Shown: positions 8,694-17,436, counted from the stretch's first letter. The stretch: DNA of 64,000 nt from DATFBY01 sp035253585 (GCA_035253585.1 DATFBY010000057.1:1-64000), one strand, 5' to 3'. Notes: a model not told the origin generated them from the letters alone. Numbers and translations are program-made.

Positions 8694-9670
8694 TGGCCAC
8701 CATGCGCACATGGCGGGCCGGGCACCAGGCCGATGGACCGTATCCGGCCCGGCTCGATGACATCGCCGCGCTCAACCAGGTCTTCAGCGATGCGTTTACC
8801 GAGCGCTATCGCCGTGACGGGATGGTTGGTGTGCGCGTGCCGTTCCTCAATCCCGCGATCTGGCGCTATGCCATCGAGGATGCCGACGGCGGGGCGCTGC
8901 TCTGGCGCGACGAGCGCGACGAGATCGTGGCGTTCAACATCGTGCACCGTTCGGGCGTCGAGGGATGGATGGGTCCGCTGGCCGTCCGTCCCGATCGCCA
9001 GAGTCTCGGACTTGGCAAAGAGGTCGTGCGCGCGGGCGTCGATTGGCTCAAGGGGCAGCGGGCCGCGATCATCGGCCTCGAGACGATGCCGCGCACGATG
9101 GACAACATCGGCTTTTACGCCTCGCTGGGTTTTCTTCCGGGGCGGCTCACGATAACACTGACGCTCGACGCCACGCCCGGAGAGCGTCCGCCGCTGCTCC
9201 TCAGTCGCCTAACGAGTGGCGAGCGTGAGGAGGCGCTGGCCGAATGCGCCGCCCTCCTCGCTCGTGTCATGCCCGGCTACGATTTCACGCGCGAGCTGGA
9301 GCTCACCGAGCGCTTGGGCCTTGGAGACACCTTGCTCGTGCGCTCGGGCTCGCGGGTCACCGGGTTTGCGTTGTGCCACGCGATTCCGCTGGTGGAGGGG
9401 CGGGCCAGGGAAGAGCTTCGCGTCCTCAAGCTGGTGGCCGAGCGTGAGTCCGACGTGACGACGATCGTGCGCGCGCTCTCGGATTTCGCGCGACGGAGCG
9501 GGACGCGGCGAGTCGCTTTCCGCGTGCAGACCGAGTACGCCGATGCGTTCCAGCGCTTGGTCGCGTTCGGCGGACGCGTGCGTTGGACCGATCTCCGGAT
9601 GACTGTCGCCGGCTACGGCGAGCGCAGAGCGGAGGGCGGCGGCATGGTGCTCTCCAACTGGGAGATCTGA
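8693..9670 (+). CDS. GNAT-family acetyltransferase (two GNAT-like halves)
   Basis: The protein is 325 residues. The N-terminal half has a GNAT core: AFNIVH strand, then MGPLAVRPDRQSLGLGKEV, which matches the acetyl-CoA pyrophosphate loop (Q/RxxGxG/A), then NIGFYASLGF. The second half repeats a weaker GNAT-like pattern (GDTLLVRSGSRVTGFALCH) without an obvious acetyl-CoA loop. The substrate is unknown. Its start overlaps the sbcC stop, so it is co-transcribed with the end-processing genes, which may be chance or may mean it modifies one of them. Confidence 0.8.
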   Translation: MATMRTWRAGHQADGPYPARLDDIAALNQVFSDAFTERYRRDGMVGVRVPFLNPAIWRYAIEDADGGALLWRDERDEIVAFNIVHRSGVEGWMGPLAVRPDRQSLGLGKEVVRAGVDWLKGQRAAIIGLETMPRTMDNIGFYASLGFLPGRLTITLTLDATPGERPPLLLSRLTSGEREEALAECAALLARVMPGYDFTRELELTERLGLGDTLLVRSGSRVTGFALCHAIPLVEGRAREELRVLKLVAERESDVTTIVRALSDFARRSGTRRVAFRVQTEYADAFQRLVAFGGRVRWTDLRMTVAGYGERRAEGGGMVLSNWEI

Positions 9671-9692
9671 GCACCAGGCCGCGCCCGAGCCG

Positions 9693-10745
9693 TTAGTTGG
9701 ACCCTTGGCCGATCGACTGTCCCGCGACCGCGCCGATCACGGCGCCGGCCGCCGTACCGATCAGAACATTCTTCAACTTGCCGCCCATTACCGCGCCGGC
9801 GATTGCACCCGCCGCCGCTCCGGCGATCGCGCCGCGCGTCGTCCCAGCGGACGTCGAGCGACGAGACGGGCGAGGCGACTCGTTAGGCGACCCGCCCATC
9901 GGCGGGGTCGAGGCGACCACCGGCGGAGGCGCGGCAGCCGTGACGCTGTCGGAGCGTTCGCCGCTGGCGATCCCATCGCCCTTGGCGGTCACGTCGCTGT
10001 TGCCTGTCGTGTCGACGTTACTGTTCCCTTCGCCATTGTCGACCACGGCGCCGTTCGACGCCGAGCTCTCGACGGCAACGCTACCGTTTTCTGCGCTATC
10101 GATGTTCATCGGAAGCGAACGCTGCCGCGAGGCGACGCGCCTAACGTCGGCGTAACGAGTCGTTGCGCGGCGAGTGATGGGCGCACCACCGGCACGCGGC
10201 GCGCTCACCGCCAGCCGCTGGGTTACCGCGGGCGCCGACTGGGCAGCCGACGGCTTCCACAGCGCCAGCAGTCTGCTGCGCGCTTCGGTTGCATCGCGCT
10301 CGCTTGGCTCGAGCTGCAGGTAGCGGCAGTACGCCTGAACGGCGCTCGCCGTGTCCTGGCGTGCCTCATTCGACCGTGCGAGGCGATAGAGCGTAGTGCC
10401 GCTCGCCGGATCGAGTGTGGCCGCTTCTTCCAACAGCGCGTGCGCACGCGCCTGGTCGCCGAAGAGCTCCGCCTCGTTCGCCTGCTGCGTGAGCTGCACG
10501 GCGCGCGCGGCGTCCTCGCGCGACACACGGTCGACATCGAGTTCGACGTTGCACGAGCGAATGCTGGACAGCACGCGACGATACACGGCGGAATCGAGAT
10601 CCGTCGGCAAGTCGGTGGCGAGCACCAGATCATCGTTGAGCGGCGCCTCGCTCCCCGTGGTGTTCGGTCGGGCGCCGCACGCAATCAAAATCGCGCTCGC
10701 AGGTGCGAGCAGAATGAGCCCCAACCCACGCATCAGCAACTCCAT
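9693..10745 (-). CDS. TPR lipoprotein with C-terminal glycine zipper
   Basis: The protein is 350 residues; a second ATG four codons in is equally possible. The signal peptide ends in a lipobox (ILIACG). Residues about 60-160 contain TPR-like helices (LARSNEARQDTASAVQAYCRYLQLEP). A low-complexity Asn/Gly/Ser linker follows. The C terminus is a glycine-zipper 2TM segment, GAIAGAAAGAIAGAVMGGK then GTAAGAVIGAVAGQ, as in outer-membrane-associated zipper proteins. It is probably envelope associated. It converges on the GNAT gene with only 22 bases between the stops. Confidence 0.75.
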   Translation of the reverse strand: MELLMRGLGLILLAPASAILIACGARPNTTGSEAPLNDDLVLATDLPTDLDSAVYRRVLSSIRSCNVELDVDRVSREDAARAVQLTQQANEAELFGDQARAHALLEEAATLDPASGTTLYRLARSNEARQDTASAVQAYCRYLQLEPSERDATEARSRLLALWKPSAAQSAPAVTQRLAVSAPRAGGAPITRRATTRYADVRRVASRQRSLPMNIDSAENGSVAVESSASNGAVVDNGEGNSNVDTTGNSDVTAKGDGIASGERSDSVTAAAPPPVVASTPPMGGSPNESPRPSRRSTSAGTTRGAIAGAAAGAIAGAVMGGKLKNVLIGTAAGAVIGAVAGQSIGQGSN

Positions 10746-10970
10746 CGCAGAGACGTGGCACCGTGCTCAAGAGTGGCCCGATGCCAGTACCGTCAAGGCA
10801 GATGGCGTGCCCTTGGGAAACGTCTGTAGGGGCGTTTAACTCGCGGTAGTGTCCTCACTTGAGCCGCTCTGGTGTCTCGCGCGCGAGACCCCTTCCGACA
10901 CGTGCGCTGGCGCTCCAATCCAGCGTCCGTCAGGTGACGTCATCGCGCGCGCGAGAACGGTCTGAGCGAG
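10746..10970. other. Intergenic spacer with 16-bp palindrome
   Basis: This 225-nt gap lies between two minus-strand lipoprotein genes. It holds a perfect palindrome GTCTCGCGCGCGAGAC at 10874-10889 and a weaker hairpin CGCTGG/CCAGCG about 20 nt later. It may hold the terminator of the upstream gene and the promoter of the downstream one. I cannot see a clear -35/-10 pair or any coding sequence. Confidence 0.5.
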
Positions 10971-11480
10971 CTAACTCTTACACTCCGTGCTGACTTCGCG
11001 CAGCGTGACGACAGGCGCCAGCCCCGGTGGGAACGCGATCTCGAGCACGCTGTTCAGCACCATCTTCGGTCCGTCGGTCGTGGCGACGAACTTCACCTCC
11101 TGGCTGAAAAAGCCGCCATTCACCAGGTCGATCTCCTGCGTGAACTTCACCTGGTTCTTCAACTGGTACTGCATCCCGCTAATCTCGCCGACGCCGACGA
11201 CGTTCTCGAACTCGATCCTGCCCTTGATGTCCGTGGTCCCATCGTTGTTCACCTTCTCGATCCGGGTGAGCACACCAGTGCCGACCGCCTGGACGATGTT
11301 CTCGTTGGTGCACGGGTTGAAAACGCTGAACGTCGCAGTGTTGATCGGCTCGCGTATCTCGGTTCGGGTGACTTGGGTTGCGGCGAGCACATGTTGTGGG
11401 CCGGGAGCCGTCGGCGCGCGCGCGTCAGAGCTACATGCGGCGACGGCGCCGACCAGCAGGAGGGAGCTGATTCGACGCAT
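10971..11480 (-). CDS. Putative lipoprotein, function unknown
   Basis: The protein is 169 residues from the ATG at 11480, which has AGAGG seven bases upstream; the frame stays open to 11510. The signal peptide MRRISSLLLVGAVAACSS carries a clear lipobox. The mature protein has INTATFSVFNPCTNENIV near residue 50, two or three Cys in all, and a beta-rich body ending in STECKS. No family is recognised. Its position beside other lipoproteins does not suggest a role. Confidence 0.7.
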   Translation of the reverse strand: MRRISSLLLVGAVAACSSDARAPTAPGPQHVLAATQVTRTEIREPINTATFSVFNPCTNENIVQAVGTGVLTRIEKVNNDGTTDIKGRIEFENVVGVGEISGMQYQLKNQVKFTQEIDLVNGGFFSQEVKFVATTDGPKMVLNSVLEIAFPPGLAPVVTLREVSTECKS

Positions 11481-11569
11481 CTGGGGCCTCTGAAAAGGGC
11501 GACCCACCAAGCGTATCGCTGCGCCACGACGATCTCAAGCCACGAGGCAGAGACGCGCGAACCTGCCGC

Positions 11570-12604
11570 TCAGCCTTGGAAGATCGACCGGACCGCATCC
11601 ATGAAGCCGATCCCTTTCAGATAGGAGATCTCCTCGGGCGCGAACGGGGTCGGCTCGATACCGAATACATCGAAGAGCGCGTTGTCGCTCACCGTATTGT
11701 CGAGTGCGAGAAGATCGAGCAAGCTGGTCGTCACCGGCGGATTCGGGAGTACCCGCTGCAATACGGCGATCAACGGCCGCATCACGGAGACAGGAACCGG
11801 TACGATCGTGCGATCCGCGTCCATCGCCAAAAAAATTCGCTCCGCCATCTGCCTGAGCGTGAGCGCCGCTGGCCCGCCTAACGAGTACGCCTGCCCGATG
11901 GTCTCCGGCATCTCCAGCGTGCGCGCCACGACTTTGGCGACGTCGCCGGCCGCGATCGGTTGAAAGCGCGCTTTGCCGCCTCCGGGCAGTGGATAGATCA
12001 GCGGCGACAGCCTGACGAGTCGGGCCAGGACGTTCACGAAAGCGTCCTGCGGGCCGAAGATCACCGACGGGCGAAGCACAGTCCAACGCCGATCGCTGCC
12101 CGTCACGAGATCCTCGGCGACCCCCTTGCTCCGGAGGAACGCGAACGGCGATGCGCTCGAGGCGCCGTTCTGCGACATGTAAATGAAACGCTCGACCCGC
12201 TGATGCTTCGCCATCTCGACCAGCAGCGACGTGGCGCGCGAGTTCACGTCGTCATAGCTCTGGCCGGGACGTTCAATGGCGATGGCGGCCAGGTGGACGA
12301 TCGCGCCGGCACCGCGGAGCGCAATCGACATCGCCGAGGCGTCGCGAATGTCGGCGCCCATGATCTCCACCGGCATGTGGCCAATTCGCCGCGTCGCCTT
12401 TTCGCTGTCGCGCACCAGCGCGCGCACGCGCCAACCTCGCCCGCTCAGCTCGCGGCAGACGTGCGTGCCGACGAGACCCGCCGCGCCCGTCACGACGACG
12501 TGCCGCGTGCGGTCCACCATCTCCGGCGATGGCTGCTCGGCGACCAAGGCCTCCGGCGCCGAATCGAGAAAGTCGTCGTACGGCTCGAGCACACCGCCCA
12601 TCAC
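11570..12604 (-). CDS. NAD(P)-binding SDR, complex I NDUFA9-like
   Basis: The protein is 344 residues. A Rossmann fold starts at about residue 36 with VVTGAAGLVGTHV (GxxGxxG), followed by ADIRD and AGAIVHLAAI. The catalytic Tyr region is changed to FIYMSQNGAS, as in atypical (extended) SDRs. C-terminal VLRPSVIFGP and a FQPIAAGDVAKVV stretch match NDUFA9/YfcH-type epimerase-like proteins. It may bind NAD(P) structurally rather than as a classic epimerase. The small membrane-protein gene lies directly upstream on the same strand (26 nt). Confidence 0.8.
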   Translation of the reverse strand: MMGGVLEPYDDFLDSAPEALVAEQPSPEMVDRTRHVVVTGAAGLVGTHVCRELSGRGWRVRALVRDSEKATRRIGHMPVEIMGADIRDASAMSIALRGAGAIVHLAAIAIERPGQSYDDVNSRATSLLVEMAKHQRVERFIYMSQNGASSASPFAFLRSKGVAEDLVTGSDRRWTVLRPSVIFGPQDAFVNVLARLVRLSPLIYPLPGGGKARFQPIAAGDVAKVVARTLEMPETIGQAYSLGGPAALTLRQMAERIFLAMDADRTIVPVPVSVMRPLIAVLQRVLPNPPVTTSLLDLLALDNTVSDNALFDVFGIEPTPFAPEEISYLKGIGFMDAVRSIFQG

Positions 12605-12629
12605 GCTCTCCCGACGCGACGCGCGCGCA

Positions 12630-12797
12630 TTAGTGACGCGGACGTGGTCCGCTCGTCCCTCGAACGACGATGCGCCAGATCAACACCGAAAGTCCGACCG
12701 TCAGCAGCAGGTGAATCCATCCTGGCGCGGAGAATGCAAAGGTACCGAGCGCCCACAGAATGAGCATGATGATTGCCGCGACGATGCCGACGTCCAT
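12630..12797 (-). CDS. Small membrane protein, DUF5670/Lmo0937-like
   Basis: The protein is 55 residues, starting MDVGIVAAIIMLILWALG. It has two hydrophobic segments (about 5-22 and 28-45) separated by SAPGWIHL and a basic tail RGTSGPRPRH. The pattern of short helix, G-x-IH-LL, second helix and basic tail is that of the DUF5670 (Lmo0937-type) proteins, often stress induced. Its TAA stop is 26 nt before the downstream SDR start. An AT-rich stretch at 12817-12870 precedes it and may contain the promoter, but no clear boxes are seen. Confidence 0.7.
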   Translation of the reverse strand: MDVGIVAAIIMLILWALGTFAFSAPGWIHLLLTVGLSVLIWRIVVRGTSGPRPRH

Positions 12798-13001
12798 GTG
12801 ATTGACTGGGTTCTAGACGAGATTTATTTTTCGACCGGCAAGAAATACGGGACGAAGAGCTCTAATTTTTGAGCCAACAAGTCTCTCGAGTGGGTTCGAC
12901 AATCTATGCTGACGTCACGCCCCAGTGCGGGGAAGGCGGAAGGTGTGGTGAGGACCTCATACATTCGACGGGGCTTCAAAAATCCTCTTCGCTCCCACCT
13001 C

Positions 13002-13026
13002 GCGGGCCCCGCCTCTGGCGGGGCCC
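13002..13026 (-). terminator. GC-rich hairpin downstream of the CaCA antiporter gene
   Basis: Arms 13002-13012 and 13016-13026 are perfect 11-bp reverse complements around a 3-nt TCT loop. Read on the minus strand it lies 8 nt past the antiporter stop. The nearest T-run (ATTTTTG) comes about 17 nt further on, so it is a non-canonical intrinsic terminator at best. Confidence 0.6.
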
Positions 13027-13033
13027 GTTGCAT

Positions 13034-14275
13034 TCATGGGCTGATGCGCCCGCCCTTTCTGCCATGGCGCCGCATGAGACGCATGAACGTGCGCGGAACT
13101 TCCGGCGGATACCAGATCCACGACGCGAGAAGCACCGCGATCCAGATGCCGTAGGCCACGCTCACCTCGCTGCGCCAATCCGCCACCAGGAACTGCACCA
13201 GCCACAGCACGAACAACAATGCGGCATTCCACCACTCGAACTTGAGATTGATCAGCAGCAGCACTGCGACGCCGCTCTGAAGTATCGTGATCAGGATCTC
13301 GTGTCGCTGTACGCCATCGAACGGAAGCGCCGCCGGCTCCCCTCGCGCCATCGAGAACACGATCGGAATCATCGCCGCGAGCACCGTCCACTGATTGACG
13401 TTGCTCGACAACATGTTCGCCAACCCCATCGGCGCCTTCCCACCGCGACTCGCCCAGTGAAAGGCCGAGACCTTCTCCGGAAACTCGCTGAGAAAGGGCG
13501 CGACCCACTGCACGAACACGAAAGTGCCAATGCCGAATGTGGTGGCGACGGCGAGCATCGAGTTCAAGAAGGGATGCGCCGTGAAATAGATTGCCAGCCC
13601 TCCGACGGCGAAGAGCGCGAGGATCGCCGCATAGCGCCACGCGCCCGGTCGCGTATATGCCCAGCGCGACACAGCCGGAGCGTCGGCCAGCGTTTCCTCG
13701 AGCTGAGGCGGGAAGCGCCACAAAACCGCCAGATAGCCGACGTACATCACCACCAGCACCGCCGCATCCACCAGATCGATCGATCCGCGAAACCAGATCC
13801 ACACGAAATACAGAACGGGTGGAACGGTGCCCAGGATCTCCACGCTGTGCTCCGGATCGAGCTCGATCGCCTGGAGCGCCGTTCCAGTGCGGCGCCGGTG
13901 AAACCACGCCGCGACGAAGTAGATCATCGGCCACCCGAGTCCGATGAGAAGACGGATCGCGCCCGTGTAGTTCGCAATTGCGAGATGTGAATGACAACCC
14001 GCCGGTGGCTCGGCGACGAAGCAGTGAGCCGGATCCTTCCCCGCATTCCATGCGATCACCGCTTCCACCGCGAATTCGGGCATCGTCTGCAGCCATGCCA
14101 GAATCGCTAGCGCGAGGCCCTGCGAGATCAGGAACTGTGCTGCCTCGGCACCCCACGCGATGAGAAACGCGCTGATCAACATGCTCGGGAAGGTCCATAA
14201 AGCGGACCACGCCGAGGCGGCGCTGCTCGTCACCGCAGTCAAAAACAGCTTGACTTTCACCGGGAGCACGTCCAA
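13034..14275 (-). CDS. CaCA-superfamily cation exchanger (sodium/calcium exchanger-like)
   Basis: The protein is 413 residues with about 10-11 membrane helices. Two alpha-repeat-like segments are visible. The first, near residues 40-75, is AWGAEAAQFLISQG then QTMPEFAVEAVIAW, followed by an ANYTGAIRLL helix. The second, near 260-300, is WVAPFLSEFPEKVSAF then LANMLSSNVNQWT. The acidic PEF/SEFPE positions match the metal-binding Glu of Na+/Ca2+ exchangers. The long mid-protein cytosolic region is compact. It is an inner-membrane cation antiporter; the ion is not determined. A hairpin terminator follows it. Confidence 0.8.
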   Translation of the reverse strand: MDVLPVKVKLFLTAVTSSAASAWSALWTFPSMLISAFLIAWGAEAAQFLISQGLALAILAWLQTMPEFAVEAVIAWNAGKDPAHCFVAEPPAGCHSHLAIANYTGAIRLLIGLGWPMIYFVAAWFHRRRTGTALQAIELDPEHSVEILGTVPPVLYFVWIWFRGSIDLVDAAVLVVMYVGYLAVLWRFPPQLEETLADAPAVSRWAYTRPGAWRYAAILALFAVGGLAIYFTAHPFLNSMLAVATTFGIGTFVFVQWVAPFLSEFPEKVSAFHWASRGGKAPMGLANMLSSNVNQWTVLAAMIPIVFSMARGEPAALPFDGVQRHEILITILQSGVAVLLLINLKFEWWNAALLFVLWLVQFLVADWRSEVSVAYGIWIAVLLASWIWYPPEVPRTFMRLMRRHGRKGGRISP

Positions 14276-14417
14276 TTAAAAGGATGGCCCCATAGCGGGA
14301 CCGGAAAGTCGCGGGAAGTTAGAGACACGGCGCGGCCGGCTCAAGGCGGGAGATGGGAACCGCCCTCCGACGCGCCGCGTTCGCGTCCGAGAGCCACGCA
14401 GCTGCACTCACGTCCAC

Positions 14418-14831
14418 ATGCCAAACGTCACGGTCACGCGCCGCCTCACGTTCAACGCCGCGCACCGTCTTCATAATCCAGAGCTCTCTGAAAGCGAGAA
14501 CCGCGCCATCTTCGGGCTCTGCAATAATCCGAATTGGCACGGGCACAACTATCGCCTCGATGTGTCGGTGACCGGCCCAGTGGATCCGCGCACCGGGTAC
14601 GTCATCGATCTCAAGAAGCTGCGCGATCTGGTCGAGATGCACGTTGTGGATCACATGGATCACAAGAATCTCAACGTCGACGTGGAGTTCATGCGCGGCA
14701 TCAATCCTACGGCCGAGAACATTGTGGTGGCGTGCTGGAAAGTGCTGGAGCCGGCGGTGAAGCCTGGTCGCCTCACGCGACTCCGTCTTTGGGAAACGGA
14801 CAACAACTATGTCGAGTACGAAGGGGAGTGA
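14418..14831 (+). CDS. 6-pyruvoyl-tetrahydropterin synthase (PTPS/QueD superfamily, eukaryote-like)
   Basis: The protein is 137 residues, the normal length. Zinc ligands are H16 (AAHRLHN), H41 and H43 (WHGHNY). The active-site Cys is C35 in FGLCNNPNWHGHNY, followed by the D81/H82 pair (MDHKNL) and E126 (WETDNN). The CNNPN-x-HGHNY and ETDNN motifs are those of eukaryote-type PTPS rather than E. coli QueD. PTPS converts dihydroneopterin triphosphate to 6-pyruvoyl-tetrahydropterin. It overlaps the GTP cyclohydrolase gene, whose product is its substrate. A role in preQ0/queuosine remains possible. Confidence 0.85.
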   Translation: MPNVTVTRRLTFNAAHRLHNPELSESENRAIFGLCNNPNWHGHNYRLDVSVTGPVDPRTGYVIDLKKLRDLVEMHVVDHMDHKNLNVDVEFMRGINPTAENIVVACWKVLEPAVKPGRLTRLRLWETDNNYVEYEGE

Positions 14832-15510
14832 CGGCCGCGGCCGCCGAGGTCGCGCGCGCAGCAACGCACCGGGCAGCCGCAACGCGGCGATGACGACGTC
14901 GCGCGCCGACTGGGAAGTCGATCTCGATGATAGCCCGGCGGTGAATCGCGAGCTGGAGGACATCGTCAAGCGGCTGCTCGCTCTCCTCGGCGAGGAGCCG
15001 ACGCGCGAAGGGTTGCTCAAGACACCACAGCGCGTCGCCAACTCGCTGGCCTGGTTGACGCGCGGCTACGACATGAACGTCGAAGAAGTGATTGGCGACG
15101 CGGTGTTCGAGGAATCGCACTCCAGCATGGTGATGGTGCGCGACATCGAGCTGTACTCGCTGTGCGAGCATCACATGCTGCCCTTCTTCGGCAAGGCGCA
15201 CATCGCCTACATCCCGAACGGAAAGATCGTCGGTCTCTCCAAGCTTCCACGAATCGTCGAGGTGTTCGCGCGGCGACTACAGGTGCAGGAGCGGATGACC
15301 GAGCAGATCGCGCAGGCGATTCAGGATGTGCTGCAGCCGCGCGGCGTCGGGGTCGTGATCGAGGCGTACCACCTCTGCATGATGATGCGCGGCGTGCAGA
15401 AGCAGAACTCGCAGACGGTCACCTCGGCGGTTCGCGGGATCTTCCGCGACGACGCGCGCACGCGCGAAGAGTTCCTGTCGCTGGCGCATCGGACCGGACC
15501 CGGTCGGTGA
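14809..15510 (+). CDS. folE: GTP cyclohydrolase I
   Basis: The protein is 233 residues, with a 23-nt overlap with the pterin synthase gene. An internal ATG at 14890 would remove a 27-residue Arg/Gly/Ser-rich extension. Core motifs are all present: PTREGLLKTPQRV, the zinc ligand Cys and substrate His in SLCEHHMLPF, KIVGLSKLPRIVE, and the second zinc Cys in HLCMMMRGVQKQ. It makes 7,8-dihydroneopterin triphosphate from GTP, the entry point to folate, biopterin and 7-deazapurine pathways. Its stop overlaps the SDR start (GTGA). Confidence 0.95.
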   Translation: MSSTKGSDGRGRRGRARSNAPGSRNAAMTTSRADWEVDLDDSPAVNRELEDIVKRLLALLGEEPTREGLLKTPQRVANSLAWLTRGYDMNVEEVIGDAVFEESHSSMVMVRDIELYSLCEHHMLPFFGKAHIAYIPNGKIVGLSKLPRIVEVFARRLQVQERMTEQIAQAIQDVLQPRGVGVVIEAYHLCMMMRGVQKQNSQTVTSAVRGIFRDDARTREEFLSLAHRTGPGR

Positions 15511-16226
15511 GTGGCGCGCTGGACGGTCGCACGGCGGTCGTCAGCGGGGCCTCGAGAGGAATCGGCGCCGCCATCGCGCGCACGCTGGCGGGCGCCGGGG
15601 CGCGTGTCGCGCTCCTCGGGCGAAGCAAAGGGTCATTGCAAGGCCGCGCCGCCGAGTTAGGCGCCGAGGCGGTGACGATCGTCTGTGATGTCGCCGAGGA
15701 ACGCGACGTCGCGCGCGCCGCGACGGAGATCGAAGAACGCTTCGGCGGTCCGCCGGCGATTCTCGTGAACAACGCGGGGCGATTCGTACTTGCGCCGGCG
15801 CACGAGTTGTCGCCGGACGACTTCCGGTCTTCGATCGACGTGAACCTCGTCGCACCGTTTGTCCTCGTGCGCGCGTTCCTGGCCGCGATGCGTGCGCGTG
15901 GAACCGGGCACATCGTATCGATCGGCTCGATCGCCGATCACAGTGCGTTCCCCGAGAACGCTGCCTATGCCGCGAGCAAATTCGGGCTTCGGGGGCTGCA
16001 CGAAGTTCTGCGCGCGGAGCTGCGCGGCACGGGTGTGCACGCTACGCTGGTATCTCCCGGTCCGACCGACACACCGTTGTGGGATCCCATCGATCCCGAC
16101 ACCCGTCCAGGCTTCACGCCGCGGGCATCGATGCTGCGCCCGGAGGCGATAGCGGAAGCCGTGTTGTTTGCCGTGACCCGCGAGCCGGCCGTGAACATCG
16201 ACGAGATTCGATTGTCGGCAGGCTGA
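15507..16226 (+). CDS. Short-chain dehydrogenase/reductase, possible sepiapterin-reductase-type
   Basis: The protein is 239 residues from the GTG overlapping the folE stop. It is a classical SDR: cofactor loop GASRGIG (14-20), CDVAE, NNAG (88-91), the catalytic Ser in VSIGS, and YAASK (Y154, K158), then SPGPTDTPLW. Specificity cannot be read from the sequence. Because it follows PTPS and GTP cyclohydrolase I with start/stop overlap, reduction of 6-pyruvoyl-tetrahydropterin to a biopterin-like cofactor is a reasonable inference. A FabG-like role is the alternative. Confidence 0.85.
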   Translation: MSGALDGRTAVVSGASRGIGAAIARTLAGAGARVALLGRSKGSLQGRAAELGAEAVTIVCDVAEERDVARAATEIEERFGGPPAILVNNAGRFVLAPAHELSPDDFRSSIDVNLVAPFVLVRAFLAAMRARGTGHIVSIGSIADHSAFPENAAYAASKFGLRGLHEVLRAELRGTGVHATLVSPGPTDTPLWDPIDPDTRPGFTPRASMLRPEAIAEAVLFAVTREPAVNIDEIRLSAG

Positions 16227-16227
16227 C

Positions 16228-16881
16228 GTGTTCATCGAGCTCGTGGATCAACTGCGTTGTGCGCGCTCGCACGAGCCGGCGTGGCTGGTGGCTTCGATCG
16301 ACCGCGCGCACGACCGCGACATACTGGAGGGCACGCTGGGCTGCCCGGCCTGTGCGACGCGGTATCCTGTTCACGGTGGCGTGGCGGATCTTCGGACCCC
16401 GGAGACTCGTCAGGCAGAAACGAGTCCACCGCGTGAAGTCGCCGCGGTCTCCGAGGAAGAGGCGCTTCGATTGGCGGCGTTCCTCGATCTCGTGGAGCCG
16501 GGTGGCTTCGTCGTGCTGGCGGGCGAGTGGAGCGACGTCGCACCGGCGCTGGCAAGACTCATTGACGGCGTACACGCACTTACGGTGAACGCCGCGACCC
16601 ACCTGGGTGGCGTTTCGGGCGTTTCATCTTTGCTGGCCAGCGACGGCATACCGGTGCGAGCCGGCGCCGCTCGCGGCATTGCGCTCGATGCGTCTCACGC
16701 TTCGCCGGCGCACCTGGCCGATGCGATCGCCGCGCTCCAGCCGGCCGGCAGGATGGTGGCGCCCGCAACCATTCCGCTGCCGGAGGAGCTCACGCTCCTC
16801 GCGCGAGACGAGCGCTATCTGGTTGCCGAGCGCACCGCGGGTGTTTCCGCGCCGGTGCCGCTCGGACGCGCCAAGCGTTGA
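16228..16881 (+). CDS. Trm112-like zinc-motif protein, function unknown
   Basis: The protein is 217 residues from a GTG start one base after the SDR stop. The N-terminal ~55 residues look like a Trm112/UPF0434 domain: LRC near residue 9, then GTLGCPACATRYPVHGGVADL, giving Cys positions for a zinc site and the usual Y-P-V-x-G ending. The rest is Ala/Leu/Val-rich with alternating strands (GGFVVLAGEW, VHALTVNA) like a degenerate Rossmann methyltransferase, but I see no SAM-binding GxGxG. It belongs to the pterin operon by position only. Confidence 0.65.
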   Translation: MFIELVDQLRCARSHEPAWLVASIDRAHDRDILEGTLGCPACATRYPVHGGVADLRTPETRQAETSPPREVAAVSEEEALRLAAFLDLVEPGGFVVLAGEWSDVAPALARLIDGVHALTVNAATHLGGVSGVSSLLASDGIPVRAGAARGIALDASHASPAHLADAIAALQPAGRMVAPATIPLPEELTLLARDERYLVAERTAGVSAPVPLGRAKR

Positions 16882-16905
16882 TGCTCGCCGCGCGCGTGCT
16901 TGACG

Positions 16906-17436
16906 CTACGGCTTTTTCTCAGGCTCGATCTTGCCGGCCGCCTCGTAGGTGCCCGCGGCGCGTGCCGCCTCGCGCCGATGCCAGACCGAGCTCGGATTCG
17001 GTGGCGCGCCTGGATCGAGCGAGCCGAACACCAGCGTCTGTCCCGCCGCGCTGGCGATGAGCGAGATCGGCTGGCCCGTTGCAATTGCTATTGGAGGCGC
17101 ACTGCCGCCAGCGCCGCCGGCAATCGACCTGGGAATGAGCTGGATCGGCCCGGCGGTCCCGTCGGTGCTCACGTCGCCGGTAATGACCACGTCAGAACGC
17201 GTCGGATACCGTGCCTGGATCGTGAACTCGCGCATCCCGATGTGAAGCTCCACCTGGCGCGCTCCGACGAACACCGTCGACTCGGGGCGCGTTGCGAGCA
17301 CCCAGTCGCCCAGCACGCTGACGGTCTTGGCCTCCCGAGGGTACTCGGGAAGCTCCTGCAGCTGGACTTTCTGCCTAGGCTGACAGGCGGCCGATGCCAG
17401 CAGCACGGCCGGAAGTAGAACCTGAATTCCGCGCAT
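16906..17436 (-). CDS. Putative lipoprotein, function unknown
   Basis: The protein is 176 residues from the ATG at 17436, chosen because the signal peptide MRGIQVLLPAVLLASAACQ starts there; the frame stays open to 17481. The lipobox is SAAC. The mature chain is beta-rich with GDWVLATRPESTVFVG and GMREFTIQARYPT, and the tail is Lys/Glu-rich. It is the last gene of the minus-strand run that begins with the TPR gene at 21408. Its stop faces the Trm112-like gene at 24 nt distance. Confidence 0.7.
   Translation of the reverse strand: MRGIQVLLPAVLLASAACQPRQKVQLQELPEYPREAKTVSVLGDWVLATRPESTVFVGARQVELHIGMREFTIQARYPTRSDVVITGDVSTDGTAGPIQLIPRSIAGGAGGSAPPIAIATGQPISLIASAAGQTLVFGSLDPGAPPNPSSVWHRREAARAAGTYEAAGKIEPEKKP

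Noticed and set aside
7491..8711. Long open frame antisense to sbcC (406 residues)
   Set aside because: Arg/Gln/Leu-rich mirror of the coiled coil; no start context and no homology.
12957..14210. Long minus-strand frame overlapping the CaCA gene (417 residues)
   Set aside because: Out of frame with the confident antiporter on the same strand and Gly/Arg-rich without motif.
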